Shown one piece after another: positions 5,915 to 13,341 of a stretch of DNA of 15,234 bases. Below the pieces are notes generated by a model, which had not been told where the DNA came from, searched no databases, and saw only the letters and a list, made by a program, of their open reading frames with translations. The translations under genes and the position numbers were made by a program. Source of the stretch: Candidatus Melainabacteria bacterium (lineage in GTDB: Bacteria > Cyanobacteriota > Vampirovibrionia > Obscuribacterales > Obscuribacteraceae); contig JACMKL010000157.1 of NCBI GenBank assembly GCA_014380105.1, forward strand, positions 1-15,234, given 5' to 3'. Position 1 is the first letter of the stretch; the number at the start of each line of letters is the position of its first letter.

Positions 5915-6892
5915 TTGGAAGATGACAATGGTTTAGTTCCACATTTTGTGCCCATGCTCGGGCAAATGATGGCGATTGTTGAAAAAGCAAAAGGACGCCG
6001 GCTGAGTTCTGTTGAAATAAATGAGACTCGCGATTCTGCAATTGTTGTGATGGTGCCAAAGGAAGTTGCGGGAGAGCTACGTAAAGAGTCTAAAATTCGA
6101 GATCTAAACGCCGATAATATTGAATTCGAATGGCAAACACGTCGAATCGAATTCACTGAATCTGCGTATCCTGTGTTTTTGCTCTATGTGCCAGTCAGAA
6201 AAGATTTTGAGACTGTGGGCAGAAGATTATTTGATTTAGAAGATCTGGAATATGAATTCTTGCCGCGAAATCAAAGTCTTTTCGAATCAGTGATGCTCAT
6301 GGGCAGCGCGTTGATACCTGCAATAAACAATGATGAACTCGAAGATTTAAATTCGCACACGCACCATTTTCTTGTATACAGCAAATTTTTTGTAAATTCA
6401 GAAGCTCGGTCAGTCAGCAAAAAATTTCTTGGTATGATTGAGAAATTACTTGATGCTGGTGCTTTAGGTGTGTCTGTTGAAAATTCTTACTGTTTTCATT
6501 CTAAGACGGTTTGGAAAGCGCTGGTTAATATGTGTAGGACTAATGAGGCTGAGGCATTAATAAACGCATTTGTTAGACAAAATTTGACAGATGATGATCA
6601 AGCTTTTTCGCTAGGAATGCAATTTTTAGGATTGCCTGACTGCTCAATGAAAAATGTAATAGTTGACTCGATTACTGCTGAAGATTCAAACTTTAGTGCA
6701 TCGGACTTGTTTAGAACGTTCTCGTTATATCTTGCTGACGAGTGCCCTTCTGGTACTTTTCGACCAGGAAACAGTTTTAGCACGTCTGAAAACAGCCCAA
6801 GGTTCAAAGTCTATCTGGAGCACACTACAGTGGTGAAAGAAGGCGATATGAGATACAACCCGTTCGGAACGTGGCGCTTTGAGATTGCCTAA
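5915..6892 (+). CDS. Hypothetical protein, two-part soluble protein of unknown family
   Basis: A 325-residue product not recognised. Residues 1-110 are an acidic alpha/beta region that twice has a strand-like hydrophobic run (AIVVMVP, YPVFLLYVP). Residues 135-330 contain a conserved-looking core HHFLVYSKFFVN, then an alanine/leucine helix LLDAGALGVSVENSYCFHS, a feel reminiscent of DUF4261-type proteins, though I cannot confirm that. There is no signal peptide and no membrane helix. The start is taken at TTG 5915, 30 nt after the extended -10 box and 8 nt after AGGGTGA (5900-5906). In-frame alternatives are GTG 5948 and ATG 5954. The frame upstream is closed by TAG. It follows the 85-codon gene and precedes the DUF2157 gene after a 159-nt gap. 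Confidence 0.65.
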   Translation: MEDDNGLVPHFVPMLGQMMAIVEKAKGRRLSSVEINETRDSAIVVMVPKEVAGELRKESKIRDLNADNIEFEWQTRRIEFTESAYPVFLLYVPVRKDFETVGRRLFDLEDLEYEFLPRNQSLFESVMLMGSALIPAINNDELEDLNSHTHHFLVYSKFFVNSEARSVSKKFLGMIEKLLDAGALGVSVENSYCFHSKTVWKALVNMCRTNEAEALINAFVRQNLTDDDQAFSLGMQFLGLPDCSMKNVIVDSITAEDSNFSASDLFRTFSLYLADECPSGTFRPGNSFSTSENSPRFKVYLEHTTVVKEGDMRYNPFGTWRFEIA

Positions 6893-7051
6893 AACTAAAT
6901 ACGAAGTTTTGAAAAATTTGTGACTTCGCATTTTGAAACGCCTACAAAACTACCAAACTGTCTGCGAAGTGTTGCTTTGAACTGAAATGCTTCGCTGGTT
7001 GGAATAGGATATTGTTACGGCGAAGGGTTTTCGCTATTAACGGTATTTTTC

Positions 7052-8302
7052 ATGACTAAATTGTCGGCAAAACATCAGAAGGTCGTCGTTGGAGAGATAT
7101 CTCGTTGGCAGACCGAGGGAGTTATCGATGACTCTCTCGCCAGTAGCCTAATTTTGCAATATCCGGATTATCAAACCGGAGCCAACGTTAGTGGTGCACT
7201 CAGCATCGCTGGGGCGTCTCTCGTGGGTTTGGGATCGATATTGTTCATGGCTGCAAATTGGCAGCAAATCCCAATCATTCTAAAGCTTCTATTGATTTTT
7301 GCTGCAATTTTGATCAGTAATTTTTTCGGATGGAAGTTGCGATTCGAGCCTGGTAACCGTCCTAAAACCGGCACTGGTCTACTTCTGCTTGCTAATATTT
7401 TCTTTGGTGCAGGAATTTGGCTGATCGCTCAAATTTTCAATGTGGATACTCACTTTCCAACAGGAGCCCTACTCTGGGCTCTGGGTACAGCATTCTCTGC
7501 ACTTGCCACAGGTTTGGTGCCTCTCGGTTGCTTGGCTTCAATTTTGGGTGGACTCTGGTTGTTTGTTCAGCAGGATTGGGACACGCAACGTTTAGTGAGC
7601 AATCTGCCGTACTTTCTTGCGTACACTTCTGCATCTTTTGGGCTTGGTTATTATTTGCGCAGTCGTGCCGTCATGTGGGTGACGCTGATAGCTGGTAGTC
7701 TCTGGATGTTGCTATCGTCACCTGTTCGAGACATCGCGCTACTTCTCTGGGGTGTGACAGTCTTTGCAGGTTATTTCGGGGCTCGAGAAAAACATGCCCA
7801 TTTGAGTTCGCCGTTTCTTTATGCCGGCTCCATTACCATATTAGGATCGATATTGTTCACCACCACATTCGGTGGCTTTCATTACGAGAAAATTTCAACC
7901 GAGCTTGTTCCGATAATGTCCATTTGTTTGTCGGTGCTTGGTGTGGTGGCGTGGAGGGTGCCCAAATTCAAAGAAGAAATGTTGGCATGTGCAATTACAG
8001 TAATTCTCTTTTCACTCTGCTTAGGCAATGCAGAAGCATCTGCCAAACTGGTTTCTAACATAGCGATACTAGGAGTGATTGCTGGGTTTATCTACACCGG
8101 GCTCAATCGTATCCACTCGACTGGTCTGGTGAATGTGGCAATTGTTTTCTTTGTTTTTGACATTATTGCTCGCTATTTTGATTACTTCTATTCAATGATG
8201 AATAGGTCAGTCTTCTTCCTGATTGGCGGTGTGGTTTTGATGGTGGTCGGAACACTTGCAGAACAAGGTAGAAGGAAAATGGTTGAGGGCTTACAGTCAT
8301 GA
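7052..8302 (+). CDS. DUF2157 multi-pass membrane protein
   Basis: A 416-residue integral membrane protein. The soluble N-terminus (1-45) with ISRWQTEGVIDDSLASSLILQY matches the start of DUF2157 proteins, and about ten to twelve hydrophobic helices follow (for example ALSIAGASLVGLGSILFMAA, LLLIFAAILISNFFGW). Function of the family is unknown. ATG 7052 is used; no Shine-Dalgarno sequence is obvious, only GGTATTTTTC directly before it. Its stop codon overlaps the start of the next gene in the ATGA arrangement, so the two are translationally coupled. DUF2157 next to a GDYXXLXY-domain protein is a known pairing in many bacteria, which supports both calls. Confidence 0.78.
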   Translation: MTKLSAKHQKVVVGEISRWQTEGVIDDSLASSLILQYPDYQTGANVSGALSIAGASLVGLGSILFMAANWQQIPIILKLLLIFAAILISNFFGWKLRFEPGNRPKTGTGLLLLANIFFGAGIWLIAQIFNVDTHFPTGALLWALGTAFSALATGLVPLGCLASILGGLWLFVQQDWDTQRLVSNLPYFLAYTSASFGLGYYLRSRAVMWVTLIAGSLWMLLSSPVRDIALLLWGVTVFAGYFGAREKHAHLSSPFLYAGSITILGSILFTTTFGGFHYEKISTELVPIMSICLSVLGVVAWRVPKFKEEMLACAITVILFSLCLGNAEASAKLVSNIAILGVIAGFIYTGLNRIHSTGLVNVAIVFFVFDIIARYFDYFYSMMNRSVFFLIGGVVLMVVGTLAEQGRRKMVEGLQS

Positions 8303-8832
8303 AATTGCAAAGAAATTATTTTATTGCTGCAGTTATATCCCAGATTGTAATTTTGGTCTGTCTCGCAATACCTCCAGCTCTCACGCTTGCCAATGGTCGG
8401 ACAATTTCAGTAGTCACAGTACCGGTAGATCCGTGGGATATGTTCCGCGGTGACTACGTCAGGATGGCTTACGATTTTACGTTTGTACCGACAGAAGAAG
8501 ATATAAAAAGCCATTCGAAAGTGTTCGTTGTCCTCAAAGAAGATAACGATAAAAAATGGCTGCCGGTAAGCGTTCAGCTGGAAAAACCGGAGATATCTTC
8601 TGATCAGATTATGCTTCTTGGCGAAACTGAATATGCACCTACGAAGAGCGAAAAAGGAACGACAGGTGTGAGAGTAAAATATGGCATCGAAGCTGTATAT
8701 ATCCCTGAAGGCAAAGGCAAGGACCTGAAAAATACCGACACTATGAATGTGGTACTGTCAGTAGGCAATGATGGTCGCGCTGTGATCAAACGCGCCGAAA
8801 CAAAGGGACGCCTGCTCTATGAAATGAAATGA
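8299..8832 (+). CDS. GDYXXLXY-domain membrane-anchored protein
   Basis: A 177-residue protein with one N-terminal hydrophobic segment (about 6-30, IAAVISQIVILVCLAIPPAL), acting as signal anchor, and an extracytoplasmic beta-rich domain. The family signature is present as GDYVRMAY, in the D-P-W-D-M-F-R-G-D-Y context. The second family block, GIEAVYIPEGKGKDL, is also present. It starts at ATG 8299 inside the stop of the DUF2157 gene (4-nt overlap), so the two proteins are probably made in fixed ratio and may form one complex in the envelope. Biochemical role is unknown for the family. It converges on the 50-codon gene and esterase on the other strand. Confidence 0.82.
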   Translation: MKLQRNYFIAAVISQIVILVCLAIPPALTLANGRTISVVTVPVDPWDMFRGDYVRMAYDFTFVPTEEDIKSHSKVFVVLKEDNDKKWLPVSVQLEKPEISSDQIMLLGETEYAPTKSEKGTTGVRVKYGIEAVYIPEGKGKDLKNTDTMNVVLSVGNDGRAVIKRAETKGRLLYEMK

Positions 8833-8872
8833 AACTGCAGTTGTCTCTCACCAATTGAAAATTGCATTTTCG

Positions 8873-9025
8873 TCAGTCACCATAATCCTGGTGTTTCAAC
8901 TGATACCATAAAACCCCACATACAGCTGCACAGACCGCGAGCCCCAGAAAGCCAAATATTATTGTGCCACCAGTATTTTTCCAATCAAAGAGGTAGGTGA
9001 GCAGAGGGAGATGGGTTAGATCCAT
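8873..9025 (-). CDS. Small single-pass membrane protein, 50 residues
   Basis: A short reading frame on the - strand starting at ATG 9025 and ending at TGA 8873. It is preceded by AAGGAGG with a 6-nt spacer, the best ribosome binding site on that strand in this window. The product starts MDLTHLPLLTYLFDWK, has a transmembrane helix at about 22-41 (TIIFGFLGLAVCAAVCGVLW, two cysteines) and a short polar tail YQLKHQDYGD. It begins 18 nt after the stop of the esterase gene, so it is probably in the same operon. I do not recognise a family. It may anchor or assist the esterase, or be an independent small membrane protein. The strong ribosome binding site and the membrane profile make a real gene likely. 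Confidence 0.65.
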   Translation of the reverse strand: MDLTHLPLLTYLFDWKNTGGTIIFGFLGLAVCAAVCGVLWYQLKHQDYGD

Positions 9026-9043
9026 GGCACCCCTCCTTCTGAT

Positions 9044-10030
9044 TTATCTCGACCTGCGAGTGTTATTGATAAATGCCATCAACTCTTTTGTGGCGTTGAT
9101 AGGTGCTTCCGATCCGGGACTGCCATGCCAATCATGTCCTGCATAGTCTGGTAAAACGATACTTTTGATCTTTGCTCCTGATTGAGTTTTCCACGTGTTC
9201 TCAACCGCACCAGCTATATCAGAATCCAATTTGGCCTCTTTTCTTACATCTTTAACGCCATTAGCCTGCAGGTAGCGATCGAGTGTTCTACCTTCTCCAT
9301 CCATGTGGAGACCAAACCATCTGCCATCAAAAGGCGCAGTCTTGTCGCCTCTCGATTGAATTGACAGGAAATTCATTCCCTCTGGCGCCGGCATTTCTTT
9401 GCCGGTGGTCCAGCCGCTCACATCAATCAAATTTGCTGGACGATATTTTTCAGGCAATTCTGCAGCAGCTTTATGCGCGAAGCTCGCCCCTTGTGAATAG
9501 CCCGTCAAGCTTATGCGTTCCGTGTCCATATTGAATTTTTTGCCTAGCTCATCTAAAACAGCAGTAGTGTAGGCGACGTCATCTGTCTTTGAAAATGGAT
9601 ACTGACCATTGTTGTAAGACAAGTCCTTCTTGGGATTACCGCTCATGTACAGGACCAGAATGCCTTTCTCATCTGCCGCCTTGCTCAAATTTGTGAGTTT
9701 TTCCAGGCCTGCTGAACCGGCAGCTGTCCCACCTGGCCCAGGTTTATCTCCCCAGCCGTTGAATACGACCAGCACTGGCGTGGGCTTTTCAGGATTATAA
9801 TGCTTCGGAACATGCATGTAGATGTCGCGCGGCGTGCCTTCTACATTGACCGAGATCTTCTCGGTAGAACCATTTTTTACATCTGACGCATTCGGAAAAT
9901 CTACGCTAGTTCCTTTCTCTGGGCGTTTTTCAGTATCCGTTCTCATGGATTGCCATGTTTGAGCGGATAGGGATTCGGCGTGATTCTCCTCCCTGGTAGT
10001 TGGAGGAAGTTCTTGTATTTCTCGTCCCAT
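9044..10030 (-). CDS. Alpha/beta-hydrolase esterase, paralogue of the one at 3630-4640
   Basis: A 328-residue serine hydrolase. The nucleophile elbow GYSQG (177-181, Ser179), Asp229 (SRGDKTAPF) and His299 (YAGHDWHG) correspond to those of the upstream paralogue, and shared blocks such as DVSGW-T-TG-E and GNP confirm common ancestry. One difference is notable: the oxyanion-hole HG of the paralogue is NG here (FNGWGD, Asn91), so the His is lost. No signal peptide is seen; residues 1-55 are polar and disorder-like. Start ATG 10030 lacks a clear Shine-Dalgarno sequence; Met29 is a possible alternative. It is followed by the 50-codon membrane gene on the same strand and lies 59 nt after the oxidoreductase on that strand. 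Substrate is unknown. Confidence 0.75.
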   Translation of the reverse strand: MGREIQELPPTTREENHAESLSAQTWQSMRTDTEKRPEKGTSVDFPNASDVKNGSTEKISVNVEGTPRDIYMHVPKHYNPEKPTPVLVVFNGWGDKPGPGGTAAGSAGLEKLTNLSKAADEKGILVLYMSGNPKKDLSYNNGQYPFSKTDDVAYTTAVLDELGKKFNMDTERISLTGYSQGASFAHKAAAELPEKYRPANLIDVSGWTTGKEMPAPEGMNFLSIQSRGDKTAPFDGRWFGLHMDGEGRTLDRYLQANGVKDVRKEAKLDSDIAGAVENTWKTQSGAKIKSIVLPDYAGHDWHGSPGSEAPINATKELMAFINNTRRSR

Positions 10031-10089
10031 GCAGGTCGTTTGCCAGGTTGGTGTTATTTGTCACTTACCCGTGCGGAGCCACTATTCAA

Positions 10090-11670
10090 TCATTCTTCAG
10101 TTTCATAACCTTTTGAAATTACTTCAAAAAATTTGGATAAACCGCCATACAAGTGACTGGCAGTCACCAGTCCACCGAAAGCAGCACCTACGATGCCTAG
10201 CGTCACAACATCAGCGCCAGTGAGATATAGATTCTTGACTGGTGTAGATGGGTCCCAGGTTTTGGAGCGAAACGTCTCGACAGTGGCAGGAATTCCGTAA
10301 AGTGAGCCAAACTTATGTCCTGTGAAGTCGCGGTTGGTGAGCGGCGTGGACAGCTCTGAATATTCAATTAAGTCAGAAAAACCTGGATATTTTTTCTCCA
10401 CAACATTCACCAAAATCTCTGCAATCTCTTGTTTAAATGTCTCATATTCCTGACCGCGTTGCTTCCAATCCGAATCGCTCCATTTACTGAACGCTTTCAA
10501 ATTTATTGGTGCAATTATTTCGGCTGTGTGTTTTGTACTTTCATTTTCGATACCGCTTTTGAGAGACGGGAAGGATAGGTAACAGACTTGTGGATTTCCT
10601 TGCAACAGAGATTTTTCGTTATGCGCGTCACTGTCGTGGTCGTATCCATTGAACATCCAATGATTTCTTCCATCAAAACCTAACTTTGTAGGTTTTTCTT
10701 TTAAGCCAACATAAAGTGTGACGGCAGAACAAGTCTCGCTCGCGAGAGAGTTTGAATGTGGTTGATGGAATGCAGAATTTTTCAATAAATCGTTGTAAGT
10801 GATAGCTTTTCCAGCGTCTGACACTATTATTGGTGCCGATATTTCTACCGAGTTTATTTCGGTGCCCTTCTTGATCTCGACAACAACACCTGTTGCCGCT
10901 CCATCTTTGACGATGATTTCTGTTACTTTATGATTGACTAAACACATCCCCCCCTTTTCTTCGATGATTGGGATTATAGAGTCTGCAATCGACTTTGAAC
11001 CACCAACTGGATAAAAAGCTCCATCAAAGTAGTGTTGCACAACAACAGCATGCATAACAAAAGCGCTCATGGATGGTGGCACTCCGTAGTCCATCCACTG
11101 TGATGCCAAAAGAGCTTTCAGTTTTTTGTCAGTGAAATTAGCGTCAAGATATTGTTTAGTCGACCGTAAGGCTAGTCTTTCATTCCGTGCCGTAGCAATG
11201 TTTGATAGCTTGCGCAATACTGGAGACAATAGTGGTGCTGAAACTTTTGCCTTAAGCCAATAGTTTGCGTTTTTTACGTCTGCAAAATGCCTGCGAATTC
11301 CTGCTTCCTCAGCAGGGAAAAGTTTTACCAGATCAGCAAAAAATCTTTTCTTGTTTGAAGCAACAGGAAATGAAAAATCAGGATAATCGAATTGGTCGAA
11401 ATATTCGGGCATTTGTTTCCACTGCAATTTACCTGCCGTAACTTTGTCAAATAAATTGCGAACTTCAGATCCAGGGTGCAGATTTCCAACGTAATGTAGA
11501 CCGACATCCCAACGAAATCCTTTGCGTTCAAAAGTGTGGGTGTAACCACCTAATTTGAAGTGACGTTCTAAGACCAACACTTTCTTTCCAGCAAGCTGTG
11601 CAGCCAAACTAGCAAAAGTCAGTCCGCCCATGCCTGAGCCAATCACAATCACATCGTAATTTGTATCCAC
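10090..11670 (-). CDS. CrtI/RetSat-like NAD(P)/FAD-dependent oxidoreductase
   Basis: A 526-residue flavoenzyme. The N-terminal dinucleotide fold is complete: VIVIGSGMGGLTFAS with GxGxxG at 11-16, then VLVLERHFKLGGYTHTF with Glu35 binding the adenosine ribose. The middle has the family block FYPVGGSKSI, and the C-terminus has NLYLTGADVVTLGIVGAAFGG, the second FAD contact. Sequence features such as the STPLTNRDF-x-G-x-K-F-G-S-L-Y-G block point to the all-trans-retinol saturase/carotenoid isomerase branch of the phytoene-desaturase superfamily. Substrate is unknown; no carotenoid genes are nearby. The start is GTG 11670 with a weak GAAGG 4-5 nt upstream. It is divergent from the SUI1-domain gene across a 173-nt region. 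Confidence 0.82.
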   Translation of the reverse strand: MDTNYDVIVIGSGMGGLTFASLAAQLAGKKVLVLERHFKLGGYTHTFERKGFRWDVGLHYVGNLHPGSEVRNLFDKVTAGKLQWKQMPEYFDQFDYPDFSFPVASNKKRFFADLVKLFPAEEAGIRRHFADVKNANYWLKAKVSAPLLSPVLRKLSNIATARNERLALRSTKQYLDANFTDKKLKALLASQWMDYGVPPSMSAFVMHAVVVQHYFDGAFYPVGGSKSIADSIIPIIEEKGGMCLVNHKVTEIIVKDGAATGVVVEIKKGTEINSVEISAPIIVSDAGKAITYNDLLKNSAFHQPHSNSLASETCSAVTLYVGLKEKPTKLGFDGRNHWMFNGYDHDSDAHNEKSLLQGNPQVCYLSFPSLKSGIENESTKHTAEIIAPINLKAFSKWSDSDWKQRGQEYETFKQEIAEILVNVVEKKYPGFSDLIEYSELSTPLTNRDFTGHKFGSLYGIPATVETFRSKTWDPSTPVKNLYLTGADVVTLGIVGAAFGGLVTASHLYGGLSKFFEVISKGYETEE

Positions 11671-11696
11671 GAGACCTTCAAAAGCTAAGTCCGGCT

Positions 11697-11702
11697 ATTG
11701 TA
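11697..11702 (-). promoter_or_regulatory. -10 box of the oxidoreductase gene
   Basis: On the - strand TACAAT (plus positions 11697-11702) lies 26 nt before the GTG start. The -35 position 17 nt upstream falls on the palindrome TAACCGGTTA, which does not look like a good -35, so the promoter may need an activator or be blocked by a repressor. Confidence 0.4.
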
Positions 11703-11717
11703 GCGAAACGCCGCACT

Positions 11718-11763
11718 GTTAACCGGTTATTTTCTCTTGGTTTCTTGATTGGTTAACGGTAAC
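11718..11763. repeat. GTTAACC/GGTTAAC inverted repeat cluster between divergent genes
   Basis: GTTAACC (11718-11724) sits within the perfect palindrome TAACCGGTTA (11720-11729). The reverse GGTTAAC (11751-11757) follows 26 nt later, immediately ahead of GGTAAC (11758-11763). The cluster lies on the -35 of the oxidoreductase promoter and about 30 nt before the -35 of the SUI1-domain gene, so it could be a shared regulatory site. No regulator of it is encoded nearby. Confidence 0.35.
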
Positions 11764-11790
11764 TTGAGTGATTTCGGTTGTTCTGCTAAT

Positions 11791-11820
11791 TTGGCTAAGT
11801 GTTTCAAGCGCAAATACAAT
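11791..11820 (+). promoter_or_regulatory. Promoter of the SUI1-domain gene
   Basis: TTGGCT (11791-11796), 18 nt, TACAAT (11815-11820) is a fair sigma70 promoter. Transcription would begin near 11827, after the GTG at 11799. That supports ATG 11844 as the true start, with a leader of about 17 nt. Confidence 0.45.
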
Positions 11821-11843
11821 TCTGTCGAGCTATCTTGAGTCTT

Positions 11844-12497
11844 ATGAAAGAAATCAACGACAAACCGAAATCGCTGCTCTTTATTGCGTCGTCGAAGCCT
11901 GACGATGCAAAATTTGCCAATACTCATTTTGAAAATGAAGCGAGAAAGATGGATGTCTTCTGGACTTCTTCCGCCTTCATTCTCCCTGTAGATGATTATG
12001 TCAATGCTCTTCAAACCTCAGATTTGGTTATTGTGTTGCAGCGATCTGATGAGCCAAATATTTTGAAGACACACGCATTAAGTTGGAATGGAAAGTCCGA
12101 GGTTTGGACTGTACCTGCCGATGAAGATGGAAATGCGACAATCGAGAAATCGATTGGAAGCTTGATGATCAAGCTCATTCTGCAAGGTGGAAAACGAACT
12201 CCAATTATTCCTAACACGTCGTCCAAGCCGGCTCAGCAAGACTCGCCTGGAAGTGGTGGCAAAAATGTACGTGTTATGCGGGAATCAAAAGGACGCAAAG
12301 GAAAAACTGTGACCGTCATCTCAGGTCTTGGAATGGATGATGGTCAATTGCTGGACCTTGCCGCTAGTTTAAAGCAGCTTTGTGGGACAGGTGGAACTGT
12401 TAAAGAGGGAAAGATCGAAATTCAGGGTGACCAGTGTGACCGCGTGCTCGCTGCACTAATCGACAAGGGCTACAAAGCGAAGCGCGCAGGCGGCTAA
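11844..12497 (+). CDS. Fusion of LMW-PTP-like region and SUI1/eIF1 domain
   Basis: A 217-residue protein. The C-terminal part (141-217) is a SUI1/eIF1 (YciH-like) domain: NVRVMRESKGRKGKTVTVISG, then GTGGTVKEGKIEIQGDQ, the hallmark of factors that bind the small ribosomal subunit near the P site and monitor start-codon choice. The N-terminal part (10-120) has an order of secondary structure and a D-L-V-I-V-L...W...W-T-V-P-A-D pattern resembling low-molecular-weight tyrosine phosphatases. The Cys-x5-Arg catalytic loop is absent, however (FIASSKPDDAKF instead), so it is probably not a phosphatase. A linker at 122-140 is Pro/Ser/Gly-rich. Standalone bacterial SUI1 proteins are about 110 residues, so the extension is unusual. 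ATG 11844 is chosen because of the promoter position. The stop overlaps that of the convergent gene. SUI1 is sure; the N-terminal call is tentative. Confidence 0.82.
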   Translation: MKEINDKPKSLLFIASSKPDDAKFANTHFENEARKMDVFWTSSAFILPVDDYVNALQTSDLVIVLQRSDEPNILKTHALSWNGKSEVWTVPADEDGNATIEKSIGSLMIKLILQGGKRTPIIPNTSSKPAQQDSPGSGGKNVRVMRESKGRKGKTVTVISGLGMDDGQLLDLAASLKQLCGTGGTVKEGKIEIQGDQCDRVLAALIDKGYKAKRAGG

Positions 12498-13177
12498 TTC
12501 GCGCGCTTGCAATCAAAACCTTCGATCGGCTTTCGAAGTGATTCGCCTAGTTTTGGATATTCATTCGCGAAATAAAAACGATTGAGTCCATCAAAATGTG
12601 CAAAAGAATAATTGCTTTGCAGGACCTGAGGTTCCCACTCTTGCCAAGTTTCCACGGTGGATAAAGGTTCTGTCGCTTCGATCACCAAAATCCACGGACG
12701 TACTAACGTGAAATTCAGACCATTCAAAACGCTTGCCTCAAAACCTTCTACATCAATTTTTAGAAAATGTATTTCCTGTCCCGCAAGATATTGAGAGCAA
12801 ATATCGTTTAGGGTTCGCAGTGGCACCACACGTTCAACAACAACAAAACCAGCTTTCTCATGCCTGCGGGCAAAGTCAGCATTACCAGTTGATAAGCCAG
12901 TCTCGAGAATTTCAAAAAAGGCTAGTTTGCCGAAATTATCACCTGCGGCAACTTGTAAATTAATATCACTGGGGCGCTCTTTGACAAGTTTTTCAAACCA
13001 GTGATTGACGGGCTCGATATTGATGCCGTGCCAGCCTCGCTCATAAAATGCCTTGGTGATTGACTCCACATTGGGATCGTTTGCACCAACGTCAATGTAA
13101 AAGCCATTTTCAATATTTTGCAGTGCTCTAAAAAGAACTGCGTCTTCAAAATTTTGAGAATAGGATACGAAGGTCAA
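12494..13177 (-). CDS. FkbM-family SAM-dependent methyltransferase
   Basis: A 227-residue predicted O-methyltransferase, usually acting on sugars of glycans or lipopolysaccharide. The first-strand SAM motif is FYIDVGANDP (26-35), followed by TKAFYERGWHGINIEP (41-56), with the acidic residue at the end of strand 2. The second family block is FLKIDVEGFEASVL (138-151). The N-terminus, SYSQNFEDAVLFRAL, matches the usual start of this subfamily, which justifies the TTG start at 13177 despite no visible Shine-Dalgarno sequence. Methyl acceptor is unknown, and no glycan-synthesis genes are adjacent. The gene's TAG overlaps by 4 nt the TAA of the SUI1-domain gene; the two are convergent. Confidence 0.85.
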   Translation of the reverse strand: MTFVSYSQNFEDAVLFRALQNIENGFYIDVGANDPNVESITKAFYERGWHGINIEPVNHWFEKLVKERPSDINLQVAAGDNFGKLAFFEILETGLSTGNADFARRHEKAGFVVVERVVPLRTLNDICSQYLAGQEIHFLKIDVEGFEASVLNGLNFTLVRPWILVIEATEPLSTVETWQEWEPQVLQSNYSFAHFDGLNRFYFANEYPKLGESLRKPIEGFDCKRAN

Positions 13178-13341
13178 TTTTAGGGATGCTCAAATTGCGG
13201 AACACAGCTTGCTAAGAAGAGAATACCTCCAAATTTCCTTATCTAGTGAATAGCGGAAAACTCTCGCCCTTGTATTCTATGAAATTCAGCACGCGCTGCG
13301 GTAGCATATGAGCTTTCTATTAATGTCGAAGGAGAATCAAG

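Noticed and set aside
6902..6934. Hairpin CGAAGT/ACTTCG followed by TTTT after the 325-codon gene
   Set aside because: Only 6 bp of stem with a 15-nt loop and a short T-run; a weak terminator candidate.
6964..6995. GCGAAG/CTTCGC inverted repeat before the DUF2157 gene
   Set aside because: Six-bp stem with a 20-nt loop, and GCGAAG-like words are common nearby; likely chance.
8857..8871. GAAAAT-TGC-ATTTTC hairpin between convergent genes
   Set aside because: The stem is AT-only apart from one pair, too weak to call a terminator.
13220..13278. AGAATAC/GTATTCT inverted pair in the FkbM-TyrA gap
   Set aside because: Seven-bp arms 45 nt apart and no -35 at the expected distance; promoter for TyrA remains unassigned.
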